From Nitrososphaerota archaeon (lineage in GTDB: Archaea > Thermoproteota > Nitrososphaeria > Nitrososphaerales > CADDZS01), in the NCBI GenBank assembly GCA_013288145.1, contig JABDCJ010000063.1, positions 1 to 12,804 of the forward strand: a stretch of DNA of 12,804 nt, read 5' to 3'. A model generated the notes under the pieces. It was given only the letters and a program-made list of their open reading frames with translations, was not told where the DNA came from and searched no databases. The translations under genes and the position numbers were made by a program. This document shows, one piece after another, positions 1-7,063 of this stretch (positions are counted from its first letter, which is position 1; every line of letters starts with the position of its first letter).

Positions 1-208
1 TGCTCGATGACGAGGTGCACGTAACCGCGGCCGCGCCATCTTCGCCCCCACCGCGACATCCCCTCGCCGCAGACATTCCGGGGATTGCAGCGCTGCTCGC
101 CTTCAGACCCACTACGAGTGAGGTTGCCAGGAAAATAAATACAAAACCAGCAAGTATTAGCTTCCGTTTTTTAGTACCATTCAATTTACCCTTAGTTGGA
201 ATTGACAT
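1..208 (-). CDS. Secreted protein, N-terminal part only (runs off left edge)
   Basis: The ATG at 206-208 opens a frame that stays open to the window edge (69 codons). It begins with a textbook Sec signal peptide: a basic n-region with KKRK at about residues 13-16, a hydrophobic core from about residue 17 to 34, and a small-residue cleavage region (ASSA) near 37-40. What follows is rich in Gly, Ala and Ser with two Cys, and nothing in it identifies a family. A TATA-like box lies 25-32 bases upstream. The G+C content jumps to about 69% in bases 1-100 against about 39% in 101-200, so the mature part is compositionally unlike its own signal peptide. The opposite strand is also open here, but it lacks any protein-like features. 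The function is unknown. Confidence 0.5.
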   Translation of the reverse strand, partial: MSIPTKGKLNGTKKRKLILAGFVFIFLATSLVVGLKASSAAIPGMSAARGCRGGGEDGAAAVTCTSSSS

Positions 209-232
209 AGATTGCTAGTACGTATCTCGCAT

Positions 233-240
233 TCATATAA
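233..240 (-). promoter_or_regulatory. TATA-like box for the left-edge secreted protein
   Basis: On the minus strand this reads TTATATGA, preceded by GGG. It lies 25-32 bases upstream of the ATG at 208, which is where an archaeal TATA box would sit for a leaderless transcript. No Shine-Dalgarno sequence precedes that ATG, which fits. The call rests on position and composition only. Confidence 0.3.
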
Positions 241-394
241 CCCATCTCAATGGTTACAATTTTCACAAACGCCTATGTCCCCAAGTAAGGAATGAAAACG
301 CCTAAAACTTCTGAAAAAACTAGGCAAAATACCAATTCGATTTTCGAGACATATCCGGAATCGATTGATTACTAACGGAACAAGAGAGACGCAA

Positions 395-541
395 ATGGAG
401 ATTTGTACGATAATCTCTGATTGTCCAAATTACACGATTGACAGTCCCATAGGAATAATTTTCGTCTTGCTAGGTTCGGTCGCTTGTATTCTTGGATTCG
501 TCGGTGGAAAAGGAATTCTACAAACTCCTCGCAAAATTTGA
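395..541 (+). CDS. Small single-helix membrane protein (48 aa)
   Basis: An ATG frame of 48 codons. The product has a short polar N-terminus with two Cys (residues 4 and 10), one clear hydrophobic helix at about 18-37 (GIIFVLLGSVACILGFVGG) and a basic tail ending PRKI. This helix-plus-basic-tail layout is typical of real small membrane proteins and unlikely in a random frame. No family is recognised. There is no strong ribosome site, only a purine run (AGAGAG) upstream. It stands alone between divergent and convergent neighbours. The remaining gaps, 209-394 and 542-668, hold nothing else I can support beyond the promoter noted above. Confidence 0.4.
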   Translation: MEICTIISDCPNYTIDSPIGIIFVLLGSVACILGFVGGKGILQTPRKI

Positions 542-668
542 CCCACTCCAAACTCTAGATCTGATATAGCAAGCGTCAGGGAGCAACTTACCCTCATCCC
601 CGAGTCTTATTTACACACCGTGTAGTTCTCATTGAATCATATTTACACTATTTTGGAAAGCTAAAAGA

Positions 669-1037
669 TCAGGATCTTCCATCTCTTCTCGCTTGATCTT
701 CCAAGTCCTTCATTTGCTCTTCCATTAGTTTTGGAAGGGCAAAAACGAAAATCAAGCTAATTATTATGATACCGATTGTAGTTGGAATCCATGTTTCAAG
801 ATTAGACGTTGTAAGCTCACCTAGAAGATACGGGATAACTAACCCTAAAGCGCCGGTAATCAGAACGATAAGAACGATTTTCCGGCGCGTTATCTTCGAA
901 GGATGATCCGTGGGCATTTTTTGCTTTCTTAGGAATTTTTCACTTTGCTGAAACAGAAATAATGCCATCATCTTGGCATCGTTACAAAGAAGAGTTATTG
1001 CCCACCAATTAGCCTTCTTCGTAGGAGCATTAGTCAT
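669..1037 (-). CDS. Two-helix membrane protein of unknown function
   Basis: 122 aa. I chose the ATG at 1037 because the longer frame to 1097 would run back into the end of the upstream gene, whose stop is at 1051; this leaves a 13-nt gap. There are two membrane helices, about residues 53-72 and 84-102, joined by a short loop, and a charged C-terminal tail (KLMEEQMKDLEDQARRDGRS) likely to be cytoplasmic and helical. The N-terminal 50 residues are mixed polar and aromatic. No family is recognised. It is probably co-transcribed with the Thr-rich secreted protein just upstream. Confidence 0.6.
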   Translation of the reverse strand: MTNAPTKKANWWAITLLCNDAKMMALFLFQQSEKFLRKQKMPTDHPSKITRRKIVLIVLITGALGLVIPYLLGELTTSNLETWIPTTIGIIIISLIFVFALPKLMEEQMKDLEDQARRDGRS

Positions 1038-1050
1038 GCTCTGACAAGAA

Positions 1051-1551
1051 CTAAACACCGAAGGGGCATGTTGTTGACGTGTTCTGAGAAGCTGCACTGA
1101 GAGTAATTGTTGTAGTAGTGCTTGATGTCAGGTTCGTCAGATTCGATGTTACAGTCGTTATTGTAATGTTAAGGAATTGTTGTTGGGATGTATCGTTAAT
1201 GTTAGATGGAAAAATATACTCCGTTGACACGCTACTATTTACGTAGGCTGTTCCTGCAACCCAACTACACGTTCCGCTTGTGTAGGCGGCAAGACTTTCC
1301 ACATAACTAATGATAATTAATTTTGTAACTGCCGTAATGCCTTTGAGTGATGCGTAAGATAAGACAGTTTGCGTCTGGGTTGTGACCGTTGTAAGAGTTT
1401 GTGGAGTTGCGTAGGAGGTAATGGTTTGTGTTCGAGGCGCCAGAGAAGTTGTAGGCTTTCCAGAAGACAGACTGTATCCTATCGTAGTGCCAAGAGCGAG
1501 AGCAATAATTGCGACTACGGTAACGAATGCAATGACCTGACCTGTTTGCAT
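1051..1551 (-). CDS. Anchored Thr/Ser-rich, sequon-dense surface protein
   Basis: 166 aa from an ATG. Residues 6-28 form an uncleaved signal anchor (AFVTVVAIIALALGTTIGY), so the rest should face outward. Residues 31-65 are a Thr/Ser-rich stalk. The ectodomain has Cys95 and Cys162, which could pair, and many N-x-S/T sites, as expected for a glycosylated archaeal exoprotein. Between the Cys lies EYIFP (111-115), then a long alternating T/V/I stretch. This order (Cys, aromatic-x-x-P, TVTT-like strand, Thr run, Cys) recurs in the products of 2259-2684 and 3666-4382. The function is unknown; a role as structural or adhesive surface protein is inference. Confidence 0.7.
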   Translation of the reverse strand: MQTGQVIAFVTVVAIIALALGTTIGYSLSSGKPTTSLAPRTQTITSYATPQTLTTVTTQTQTVLSYASLKGITAVTKLIIISYVESLAAYTSGTCSWVAGTAYVNSSVSTEYIFPSNINDTSQQQFLNITITTVTSNLTNLTSSTTTTITLSAASQNTSTTCPFGV

Positions 1552-1596
1552 TTATCTAGACGTATTGGAGATATTTGAGAGACCGATATTTGATTC

Positions 1597-1603
1597 TATT
1601 TAA
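1597..1603 (-). promoter_or_regulatory. Candidate TATA box for the 1051-1551 gene
   Basis: On the minus strand this reads TTAAATA preceded by GGG, a BRE/TATA-like arrangement. It is 46-52 bases upstream of the ATG at 1551, giving a short 5' leader of roughly 20 nt if a start site lies about 25 nt downstream. The rest of the 1552-1795 gap shows nothing clear. Confidence 0.3.
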
Positions 1604-1795
1604 CCCAAAACCGTTCTCTCAAACGAAACAAACGTAAATCCTCAGAAGAATTTTTCTCGGCTTCTTTCTCGCGCGCAGTTTTGCGTCACTTCAAGTGCAA
1701 ACCTGACTTTCGGACATTACACAGAACTCTTATCGCTGACCGCTGAACCTAGAATCGACAAGTCCTAAATCTATGAGTCATCTTTCGACTAGACC

Positions 1796-1981
1796 ATGGA
1801 TCGCGGCTGTTTTTCTATTGGTATTGTGATTCTTACCTTTGGAATATTCGTTTCAGGTTCTTGGGAATATAACATGGGATTCGGCGGGACGGATTATTTC
1901 TTCTTTCCTTGGGGATTGATCATTCTATCAGTGGGATCTTGGTTTGTCTATTTTTCGTTCAAAATCAAAGCCCCTGCCTGA
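1796..1981 (+). CDS. Small two-helix membrane protein (61 aa)
   Basis: An ATG frame encoding two hydrophobic helices, about residues 5-22 (CFSIGIVILTFGIFVSGS) and 37-55 (FPWGLIILSVGSWFVYFSF). A short Gly/aromatic loop joins them, and the tail is basic (KIKAPA). No Shine-Dalgarno sequence is visible. The hydrophobic pattern and the charge asymmetry support a real membrane protein. No family is recognised. It lies between the 1051-1551 and 2068-2244 genes on the opposite strand. Confidence 0.5.
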   Translation: MDRGCFSIGIVILTFGIFVSGSWEYNMGFGGTDYFFFPWGLIILSVGSWFVYFSFKIKAPA

Positions 1982-2067
1982 CCGATCATCTCTAACAGGC
2001 TGTTCAAAACCACCCATCGACATACGTTACGGAATGTTAGGGCAGTCACATCCAGACATCAGTTCGT

Positions 2068-2244
2068 TTAGTCCACTCCCCCAATAAGAGACACCGATAG
2101 GAACAAGATTACAACTAAGCGAGCGATCATAGTGAGCATAGCAACCGACACATCCATCTGATACGGTCTGGCCTTGAATAGGCAACAAAAAGAAAACCAA
2201 AAAACTGATGAAATGACTACGCCAATAATCGATCTTTGTCTCAT
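2068..2244 (-). CDS. Small two-helix membrane protein (58 aa)
   Basis: I chose the ATG at 2244 (start MRQRS) because the longer frame to 2292 would overlap the end of the upstream gene. This start lies 14 nt after the stop at 2259. The product has a basic N-terminus and two hydrophobic helices, about residues 6-23 and 33-54, with a Lys/Arg-containing loop between them. Position and spacing after a Thr-rich exoprotein match the 1051/1037 pair. No family is recognised. Confidence 0.5.
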   Translation of the reverse strand: MRQRSIIGVVISSVFWFSFCCLFKARPYQMDVSVAMLTMIARLVVILFLSVSLIGGVD

Positions 2245-2258
2245 GTCGCCATTGTTAC

Positions 2259-2684
2259 CTACGGAGTGAAAGTGCAGGTATAAACAGCCCACTCTCCTGA
2301 AGGCGATTCAGGATTCAGATTTGTTGTATTTGTCGTTGCAAAACTAGTTGAAACATCTGTGATCAAAGTTGTCGTGTATCGAGTGCTGTTGATGATTTGC
2401 ACAGTGGGAGAAGAAGTGCTAGTTGTAACGTAGCGGGTTGTCGTTCCATTGTGTACTGTTGTTACTGTTGCGGGAATTAGTTGTACATCGTCAGGAAGGA
2501 AATAATCAGTGGAATTACATACGCTAGTCAGTTTCAATTCAGTGAGGGTAGGATTAGTGATAACGCTAGTGCAACAAAACGTAGTAGTGCTACTCTCTGT
2601 CAAAGTTAAGCCATATGCGACTGCCAGCACCGCAACTATGCCAATTATTGCGATGCCTACAATCGTCAAATCAGAATTAGACAT
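2259..2684 (-). CDS. Anchored Thr-rich, Cys-containing surface protein
   Basis: 141 aa from the ATG at 2684. A GTG at 2720 would add twelve mostly basic residues and cannot be excluded; the shorter start resembles the N-terminus of the 1051-1551 product. A signal anchor lies at about residues 6-27, followed by a Cys-Cys pair (37-38), Cys56, then STDYFLP (58-64), ATVTTVHNGTTT (72-83), a long Thr-rich stretch and Cys137 near the end. Several N-x-S/T sequons are present. The central pattern matches the 3666-4382 product (FILP ... ATVTTT ... NSTTT). It is probably exported and glycosylated; the function is unknown. A TTTAAG box lies about 20 bases upstream of the ATG. Confidence 0.65.
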   Translation of the reverse strand: MSNSDLTIVGIAIIGIVAVLAVAYGLTLTESSTTTFCCTSVITNPTLTELKLTSVCNSTDYFLPDDVQLIPATVTTVHNGTTTRYVTTSTSSPTVQIINSTRYTTTLITDVSTSFATTNTTNLNPESPSGEWAVYTCTFTP

Positions 2685-2811
2685 TGCGCCACGCCATGAT
2701 TTCTTAAATCGCGTCTTCACCTGTACCCTCTTCCCGCTTTCACTCCGATATTAGGTGAGAATAGGCTCGATGACCTGAAGAAAAACATCATGATTTAGGT
2801 TTTCACTAAAT

Positions 2812-2825
2812 TTCTGAATTCAGAA
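2812..2825. repeat. 14-bp perfect palindrome in an intergenic gap
   Basis: TTCTGAATTCAGAA reads the same on both strands. It lies in the gap between the start of the 2259-2684 gene and the end of the 2909-3517 gene, about 90 bases downstream of the latter's stop. It could be an operator-like site or a weak hairpin; no T-tract follows it. Chance in AT-rich DNA remains possible. Confidence 0.25.
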
Positions 2826-2908
2826 GCGAATTCCCATACAAAATTTGGCAGGAATTCAATCACAAACAAAATCCGCGACCGGAGTTGTTATCTAACTTTT
2901 TTCGAGAA

Positions 2909-3517
2909 TTACTGAGCGATTAGAGAACCTGAGACTGACTGGCCGTTCTGGAAGCTTATGATGTAATCAAAAACTTGTCCAGCTGAGATTCGTTGGGCTG
3001 AGGAACCCTCGGGATAAAATGTAAAAGAGGTTGCCTTGGCTGACCCAAGTACATTGTTTCCGGTATCGCTTGAGCTAAAGTTCACGTTGTTACTAAATAC
3101 CGAGGCCTCAGAGTTATCAGCCCATTGTGTGATTGTTAAATTGCCCCCACTTCCCGGAATGAAGGCAATGATCGTTCCGTTAATACTGTTGATGACGGTT
3201 TGAGATCGTGTCCTGTTGTACCAAGTGCTTACGGTAGTGACACCGCTACTCGAAACCGTGAGAGAAGTAATGTAAGTTGTCGAACCGGGGTTATTGAGCG
3301 AAAATGTAAAGCTGGCCGTTGCATTCCTTGACGAAGTTGACAAATTTCCCGAATAGAGATAAGCCGAGGCAAGCGTTACTGTTTTCACATTGCCAGAACA
3401 TATGTTGAACTCGCACGGCCAAACTGTATTTACAATGTCTAGGCTAATGTATATGGCGCCGGCAAAGACCATTATTGAAGCGATCAGCAAAACCTGGGTC
3501 TTTGTTCCAGTCTTCAT
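2909..3517 (-). CDS. Secreted beta-sandwich protein, archaeal exoprotein type
   Basis: 202 aa. The ATG at 3517 is preferred over the TTG one codon upstream. An N-terminal hydrophobic segment (about residues 8-28) acts as signal or anchor. Cys35 and Cys40 follow closely and could pair. The body is beta-rich with many Asn sequons: FTFSLNNPGSTTYITSLTVS (71-90) and a C-terminal YIISFQNGQSVSGSLIAQ (185-202). From memory, these phrases are typical of exported beta-sandwich proteins that expand in Thermoproteota/Thaumarchaeota genomes; no named family can be assigned with confidence. It is likely surface exposed and glycosylated. It has no close operon partner. Confidence 0.7.
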   Translation of the reverse strand: MKTGTKTQVLLIASIMVFAGAIYISLDIVNTVWPCEFNICSGNVKTVTLASAYLYSGNLSTSSRNATASFTFSLNNPGSTTYITSLTVSSSGVTTVSTWYNRTRSQTVINSINGTIIAFIPGSGGNLTITQWADNSEASVFSNNVNFSSSDTGNNVLGSAKATSFTFYPEGSSAQRISAGQVFDYIISFQNGQSVSGSLIAQ

Positions 3518-3665
3518 CAAATAGTTCGATTGAGTAAGAGTTGTTTTGGTCTTGTGGACACTGGATCTGTACGGCTAGAGCGATTGGAAACAGACTATTG
3601 CAATCAGCACGGTCGCAATAATCCCGTAGGAATTATTGAAATTACCAAATATCCGTTTTCATACT

Positions 3666-4382
3666 TCATCCGCAATTCGTAACTACCGTCGTGCCGTTGA
3701 CGGTAGCAGTTACTCCCTGCGGAGGGTTGAGTGTCGTCGTTGAGTTGTAGCCAGATACAATCGTGGTTGTAACGGTCGCGTCGAATTCTGATGGGAGATT
3801 CTCTGGCAAGATAAAAGATGTAATCGTGGTCGAGTTTTGATAAACGGAACAAAAGTTGTACCAGTGAACATTCTCCTCGATAACCTTCTCAGTGATAGTC
3901 AGCGTTGTACTGGAAATTGTAGATGTTGCTGAACCACAACTAGCAAACTGCTCTTGTAGCATTACAGTGGTATCTTTACCTCTTACTGAAACGTTGCCGT
4001 TCTGTGGGAAGAAAGCATTTCGCGGGTTAGTGGAAAAGACGTAGCTTCCGTTTGGAACTGAGAATATAATAGACGAGTGATTTGAGTCCGGAGTCGCTTG
4101 AACTCCATTACCCGATAGATTGGAATTTGGAGGCTCAATTATGGAGGTCTTGTCTAACAAGGAAACGGACCAAGGTGTTATGAAAAGTGGATGATCGCAA
4201 GGATTGGATTCGTTAAAACGGAGCTCATATAGAACGTTTTGATTATTTCCTCCGATGAAAGTAGTCGTCTGAGCTGACCTGGAAATGGTGAGTAGAATCG
4301 AACCGAGGGCGATTCCTATTACAAGCACTATCGCACCTATTCCGATTAGTAACTTCCTCGATCCGTTCAATAATTTCTGCAA
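3666..4382 (-). CDS. Anchored protein: thermopsin-associated type beta domain plus Thr/Cys domain
   Basis: 238 aa. The start is a TTG (4382, or the TTG at 4370); no ATG is available. A basic N-terminus and anchor helix (about 10-33) lead into a domain at about 51-142. Its order (YELRFNES, then WSVSL at 71-75, IIFSVPNGSYVF at 105-116, GNVSVRGKDTTVML at 129-142) matches the small beta domain seen beside thermopsin peptidases and in archaeal surface proteins (W-SV-L ... FSVPNGSY ... VxGxxT). A second part carries Cys149 and Cys178, FILP (190-193), ATVTTT, NSTTT and Cys237, similar to the 2259-2684 product. No peptidase residues are present. It is likely an exported structural or binding protein. 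Confidence 0.7.
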   Translation of the reverse strand: MQKLLNGSRKLLIGIGAIVLVIGIALGSILLTISRSAQTTTFIGGNNQNVLYELRFNESNPCDHPLFITPWSVSLLDKTSIIEPPNSNLSGNGVQATPDSNHSSIIFSVPNGSYVFSTNPRNAFFPQNGNVSVRGKDTTVMLQEQFASCGSATSTISSTTLTITEKVIEENVHWYNFCSVYQNSTTITSFILPENLPSEFDATVTTTIVSGYNSTTTLNPPQGVTATVNGTTVVTNCG

Positions 4383-4587
4383 AGAAAATGTCTTTCGACT
4401 TTGAATAGATTGTTACCATTGATGCATGAAGCTCAAGCCCGAACAGACCGACGTCGATGACCGTGCGCTACTATCTTTCAAAATTCAGATGATCGTGTTC
4501 GGGTTTTCGATTTAAGTTCTCAATTTCAGTCTAGGGGGTAGGTAAGAAATGATGGCGCGGCCACGATGCCTATCGACGTAAGAACTA

Positions 4588-5397
4588 GTGTTCTACTCCA
4601 TAGAACTTTATCTTCCCATTTCTTCTATCCCTGGTGAAGGGAACCTACGCAAAGTGGCCACAACAGGGAGTTTGACATTGGCAGCCGTGGCAATCGCGAT
4701 CGTGGTAGTTTCCTCCGCGATCGGAGTCGTCGTCTTTTACTCTCAACCAGCAAAGTCAGAAACAATCCCATCGACTTTAGATTCTTCTTCCTTTTCATCG
4801 TCCACAAATTCTTCACACTCTTCTGCTTCCACAGACATGATATGGACACTCTCCGACTGTGGTGTTCACACAATCACTTCCACGACAACTTCAACCGAGT
4901 ATTTTGCAGACACGACATTGACATCAACAGTCTACGAGCTTACGCCGAACGTCGTCGCAAACAACAGCACAACTTACACGAGTGGCAATTCGACCATCTT
5001 CACATTTACATCCTACAACGCCACCACTACTGCGACTTCAACAACAACCCTGACCACGACTTACACCACGACTCAAAGTTACGGCTGTGTAGTAGTTCAC
5101 TTCTTTCTGTCCATTTCTTACACAGGCGCTTGGCATGGAAACTACTCTTACGGTTGCATGTGTTCGAATGGTGTGTTGAGTTCGGTGAATCTCTCGGGAC
5201 ATGGATCCAAGAACATCTCCTCCTCTTTTCAGGGAAATTTTAGCGATGGACTTTGCTTTAGTGGGTGGATTCAGAAGGCTGATATTTCAAACGATAATCT
5301 TTCCGTATCTTGGACCTCCGACTCTGTCGGCTCTTACTCTAACTCCACGTCAAAGCCGTTGGGAACACTTTCTTGGTATGGATGCTCAATCGACTGA
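4588..5397 (+). CDS. Anchored Thr-rich glycoprotein with C-terminal beta domain
   Basis: 269 aa from the GTG at 4588; an in-frame stop at 4579 limits extension. A GTG at 4654, just before the anchor, is an alternative with GGTGA about 16 bases upstream. The anchor helix is at about 26-51. Then come a Ser-rich stalk (60-82), Cys91, STEYF (102-106) and a Thr/Ser/Asn stretch up to Cys167. The last hundred residues (VVVHFFLSISYTGAWHGNYSYG onward) look like a separate beta-sandwich with four internal Cys (190, 192, 223, 266). The pattern ISYxGxW ... GSKxI ... QKADxSxxxLSVS ... NSTS recalls secreted archaeal domains from memory. Sequons are abundant. The function is unknown. Confidence 0.65.
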   Translation: MFYSIELYLPISSIPGEGNLRKVATTGSLTLAAVAIAIVVVSSAIGVVVFYSQPAKSETIPSTLDSSSFSSSTNSSHSSASTDMIWTLSDCGVHTITSTTTSTEYFADTTLTSTVYELTPNVVANNSTTYTSGNSTIFTFTSYNATTTATSTTTLTTTYTTTQSYGCVVVHFFLSISYTGAWHGNYSYGCMCSNGVLSSVNLSGHGSKNISSSFQGNFSDGLCFSGWIQKADISNDNLSVSWTSDSVGSYSNSTSKPLGTLSWYGCSID

Positions 5398-5412
5398 CTC
5401 TTTGAACTGATG

Positions 5413-5446
5413 TAGCCGAGGCGCGGGTCTTTCTCCGACTCAGCTA
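5413..5446. terminator. Weak hairpin between two converging genes
   Basis: TAGCCGAG (5413-5420) can pair with CTCAGCTA (5439-5446) with one mismatch around an 18-nt loop. It sits between the stop of the plus gene at 5397 and the end of the minus cupredoxin gene, whose last codons it overlaps. No T-tract is adjacent. A bidirectional terminator is possible but weak. Confidence 0.2.
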
Positions 5447-5943
5447 ACTACCAAAAGTCCGTTTTGCATCAACGGATGAATAGCGCAAAAGATGTTACAA
5501 AAAATTCTAAAAGACCCGACAGTGTTAGCAATAAAAGTGAACGTGTAACTTTGTTCTGCCCTTACTGCGACTCCTGCAACAAAATAATGCGTGATTGAAA
5601 ACCCGTGAGCTTCAGATGGGGCGCAATTAATTATCCGAATCGTCACTTTCTGTCCTTTGAAAACATGCATAACTGGCCAGCTCGACAAACCATGGTAGGC
5701 ACTTCCGTTCATCCCTTCGTAAGGACCACCTGGATCTGCATCGACAATAAGAAAGTTGGCAACGGAAGAGGATGCCGATGCCGTTGAATTTCCTTTCGCT
5801 ACAGAACTTGCGCCGAGCTCTGAACATATCGACACCACGCTTCCGTTGTTTGTTGTCTTTGGCGAAATCAGAAATATGAAAAGGCTCACCGAAGCTAGAA
5901 TCACTACCGCTGCGACAAAGATTCCCTTCCACAATCGCCGCAT
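5440..5943 (-). CDS. Membrane-anchored cupredoxin with CuA-like ligand set
   Basis: 167 aa from an ATG. A basic start (MRRLWK) and one helix (7-27) anchor the protein, a polar Ser-rich linker follows, and a cupredoxin fold occupies about 62-167. The ligands are visible: His113 in AHGFSI, which is the usual N-terminal copper His context of cytochrome oxidase subunit II and nitrous oxide reductase, then CNIFCAIHPLM giving Cys149, Cys153, His156 and Met159. Two Cys, two His and one Met is the binuclear CuA set, but canonical CuA has three residues between the second Cys and His, and here there are two. It likely accepts or donates electrons outside the membrane. No oxidase or reductase gene is nearby, so the partner is unknown. 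A mononuclear copper site is the alternative. Confidence 0.8.
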   Translation of the reverse strand: MRRLWKGIFVAAVVILASVSLFIFLISPKTTNNGSVVSICSELGASSVAKGNSTASASSSVANFLIVDADPGGPYEGMNGSAYHGLSSWPVMHVFKGQKVTIRIINCAPSEAHGFSITHYFVAGVAVRAEQSYTFTFIANTVGSFRIFCNIFCAIHPLMQNGLLVVS

Positions 5944-6042
5944 AAACTGATATTCAGACGCTTAGCAAATTAGGTCTTTGGAAAGACACCCGCGCGAAAT
6001 CACAGGTCTTCCCCGTTCAAAGACACTCGACGACTTCTTCGA

Positions 6043-6267
6043 TCAAAATGGTATGGGTGGATAGCAACTAAAATAAAAAGAACCGTCAAAGGTTGAAGTT
6101 CCGGAGTTTGAAAGACTACAACTCAACGATTTGTAAACGGGACTGGATAGTTGATGAACAGCAGTTCCCCATCTTGCCGTGAAAGCAAAAAAGACGGGAG
6201 CAGTAAAGGCGAAGATTATGAGCACTGCGATAACCACAACAGCTAACAGTTTTCGGCTTCTCTTCAT
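6043..6267 (-). CDS. Small signal-anchored protein (74 aa)
   Basis: The ATG at 6267 (MKRSRK) is preferred over the longer frame from 6291, because GAAAGG lies directly upstream and the basic residues then start the signal. The hydrophobic segment is at about 7-31, followed by a short ectodomain with three Cys, two in its middle and last third (SCSLSN and FSCYPP), and a Pro-rich end. A TATA-like stretch (ATTAAAGG on the minus strand) lies about 25-35 bases upstream. No family is recognised; it is probably exported or membrane-held. It follows the cupredoxin gene's upstream region, with no close coupling. Confidence 0.55.
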   Translation of the reverse strand: MKRSRKLLAVVVIAVLIIFAFTAPVFFAFTARWGTAVHQLSSPVYKSLSCSLSNSGTSTFDGSFYFSCYPPIPF

Positions 6268-6448
6268 CCTTTCTTTGTGAAGACCGCACAACCTTTAATC
6301 AATGCTGTTCAGCGTGTCGGGATGCAACTGAGCGGCGTAAGCCACGAGGTCTATCGATATACGAGAGGTGTTCTACTCTCGCGAACACTCTGCCATTTCA
6401 ATAGAGAGAAATAACTCTGGTCTACAACATTCATCAGAATAGGTAGGA

Positions 6449-7063
6449 TTGTCATGGGACCTGTTTGCATTGCTCGGAATTACAAAGATTAGACGTGCAA
6501 TCATCGTCATATTGATAATTATGGTTGTTGCCATTTCCGCGTTTGCACTTGTTTACTCCGAACACAGTTCAACGACCACTAGCGCGGCATCCACTACATG
6601 CACGGCGATTCCAGCTATCAGCTACATGTACTGCCCGACTCCATTACGAATCTCGGCAATCGGTAGTCCGGGTGCCTCCCCTAACAATGAATCATCGTCA
6701 GGAGGAAGCTGGAATTTCACTGCATCGATAAGCTCCAACTCAGTTAGTCGTGGGGAGACAATTCTGCTTGAGACGAGTCTTACTAACATCGGACAAAACG
6801 AGACGATTCCGAACTTCGTTGAGCCATACATTAATCCAGCCGTTTTTACCATGAATGGGACACAAGTATGGGCATGGGATCCACCTCAAGTTACTTTTCT
6901 GAATAGTACAGTTTCGAGCGGGCAGACAATTACCCAGCAGGTTAGCATTCAAACCTCGGAGCTAATGCCAGGGCGGTCTTATCTTATTGAAGTGATGCCG
7001 TTATCTATTCCTTTTCCAACGCCTAACAACAACACTTTCTCTCTCCAATTCTCAGTCAGTTAG
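6449..7063 (+). CDS. Anchored exoprotein with BsuPI-like Ig-fold domain
   Basis: 204 aa from the TTG at 6449. AGGTAGGA ends right before this codon, so a later TTG at 6470 with better spacing is possible. A basic turn (KIRR) and an anchor helix (about 17-36) are followed by a Ser/Thr stalk with Cys51 and Cys62. Residues 88-204 form a beta domain: SISSNSVSRGETILLETSLTNIG, then an aromatic strand, WAWD (141-144), TVSSGQTITQQVSI and a PGRSYLIEV strand. This order resembles the BsuPI / intracellular proteinase inhibitor fold (N-x-G tract, W-x-W, PG-x-Y), but the match is by eye. It is exported and carries several sequons. The role is unknown. Confidence 0.6.
   Translation: MSWDLFALLGITKIRRAIIVILIIMVVAISAFALVYSEHSSTTTSAASTTCTAIPAISYMYCPTPLRISAIGSPGASPNNESSSGGSWNFTASISSNSVSRGETILLETSLTNIGQNETIPNFVEPYINPAVFTMNGTQVWAWDPPQVTFLNSTVSSGQTITQQVSIQTSELMPGRSYLIEVMPLSIPFPTPNNNTFSLQFSVS

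Noticed and set aside
27..34. GCGGCCGC palindrome as a sign of cloning vector
   Set aside because: A single eight-base site in GC-rich coding sequence is not evidence of vector; the open frame continues through it.
15..218. 67-aa plus-strand frame at the left edge
   Set aside because: It lies opposite a minus frame with a clear signal peptide and a TATA-like box. The plus frame has no recognisable organisation.
665..678. AAGATC-AG-GATCTT inverted repeat as a terminator
   Set aside because: The loop would be only two bases, the stop codon lies inside it, and no proper T-tract follows.
3604..3852. 82-aa minus frame
   Set aside because: It overlaps the better-supported 3666-4382 gene in another frame and has no signal, helix or motif.
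4549..4581. ATGATG start upstream of the 4588 gene
   Set aside because: In the same frame as that gene but closes at a TAA after ten codons, so it cannot be its start; too short to call.
4842..5243. 133-aa plus frame rich in His, Asn and Arg
   Set aside because: Shadow of the Thr-rich 4588-5397 gene; the composition is what a shifted reading of ACN/TCN codons gives.
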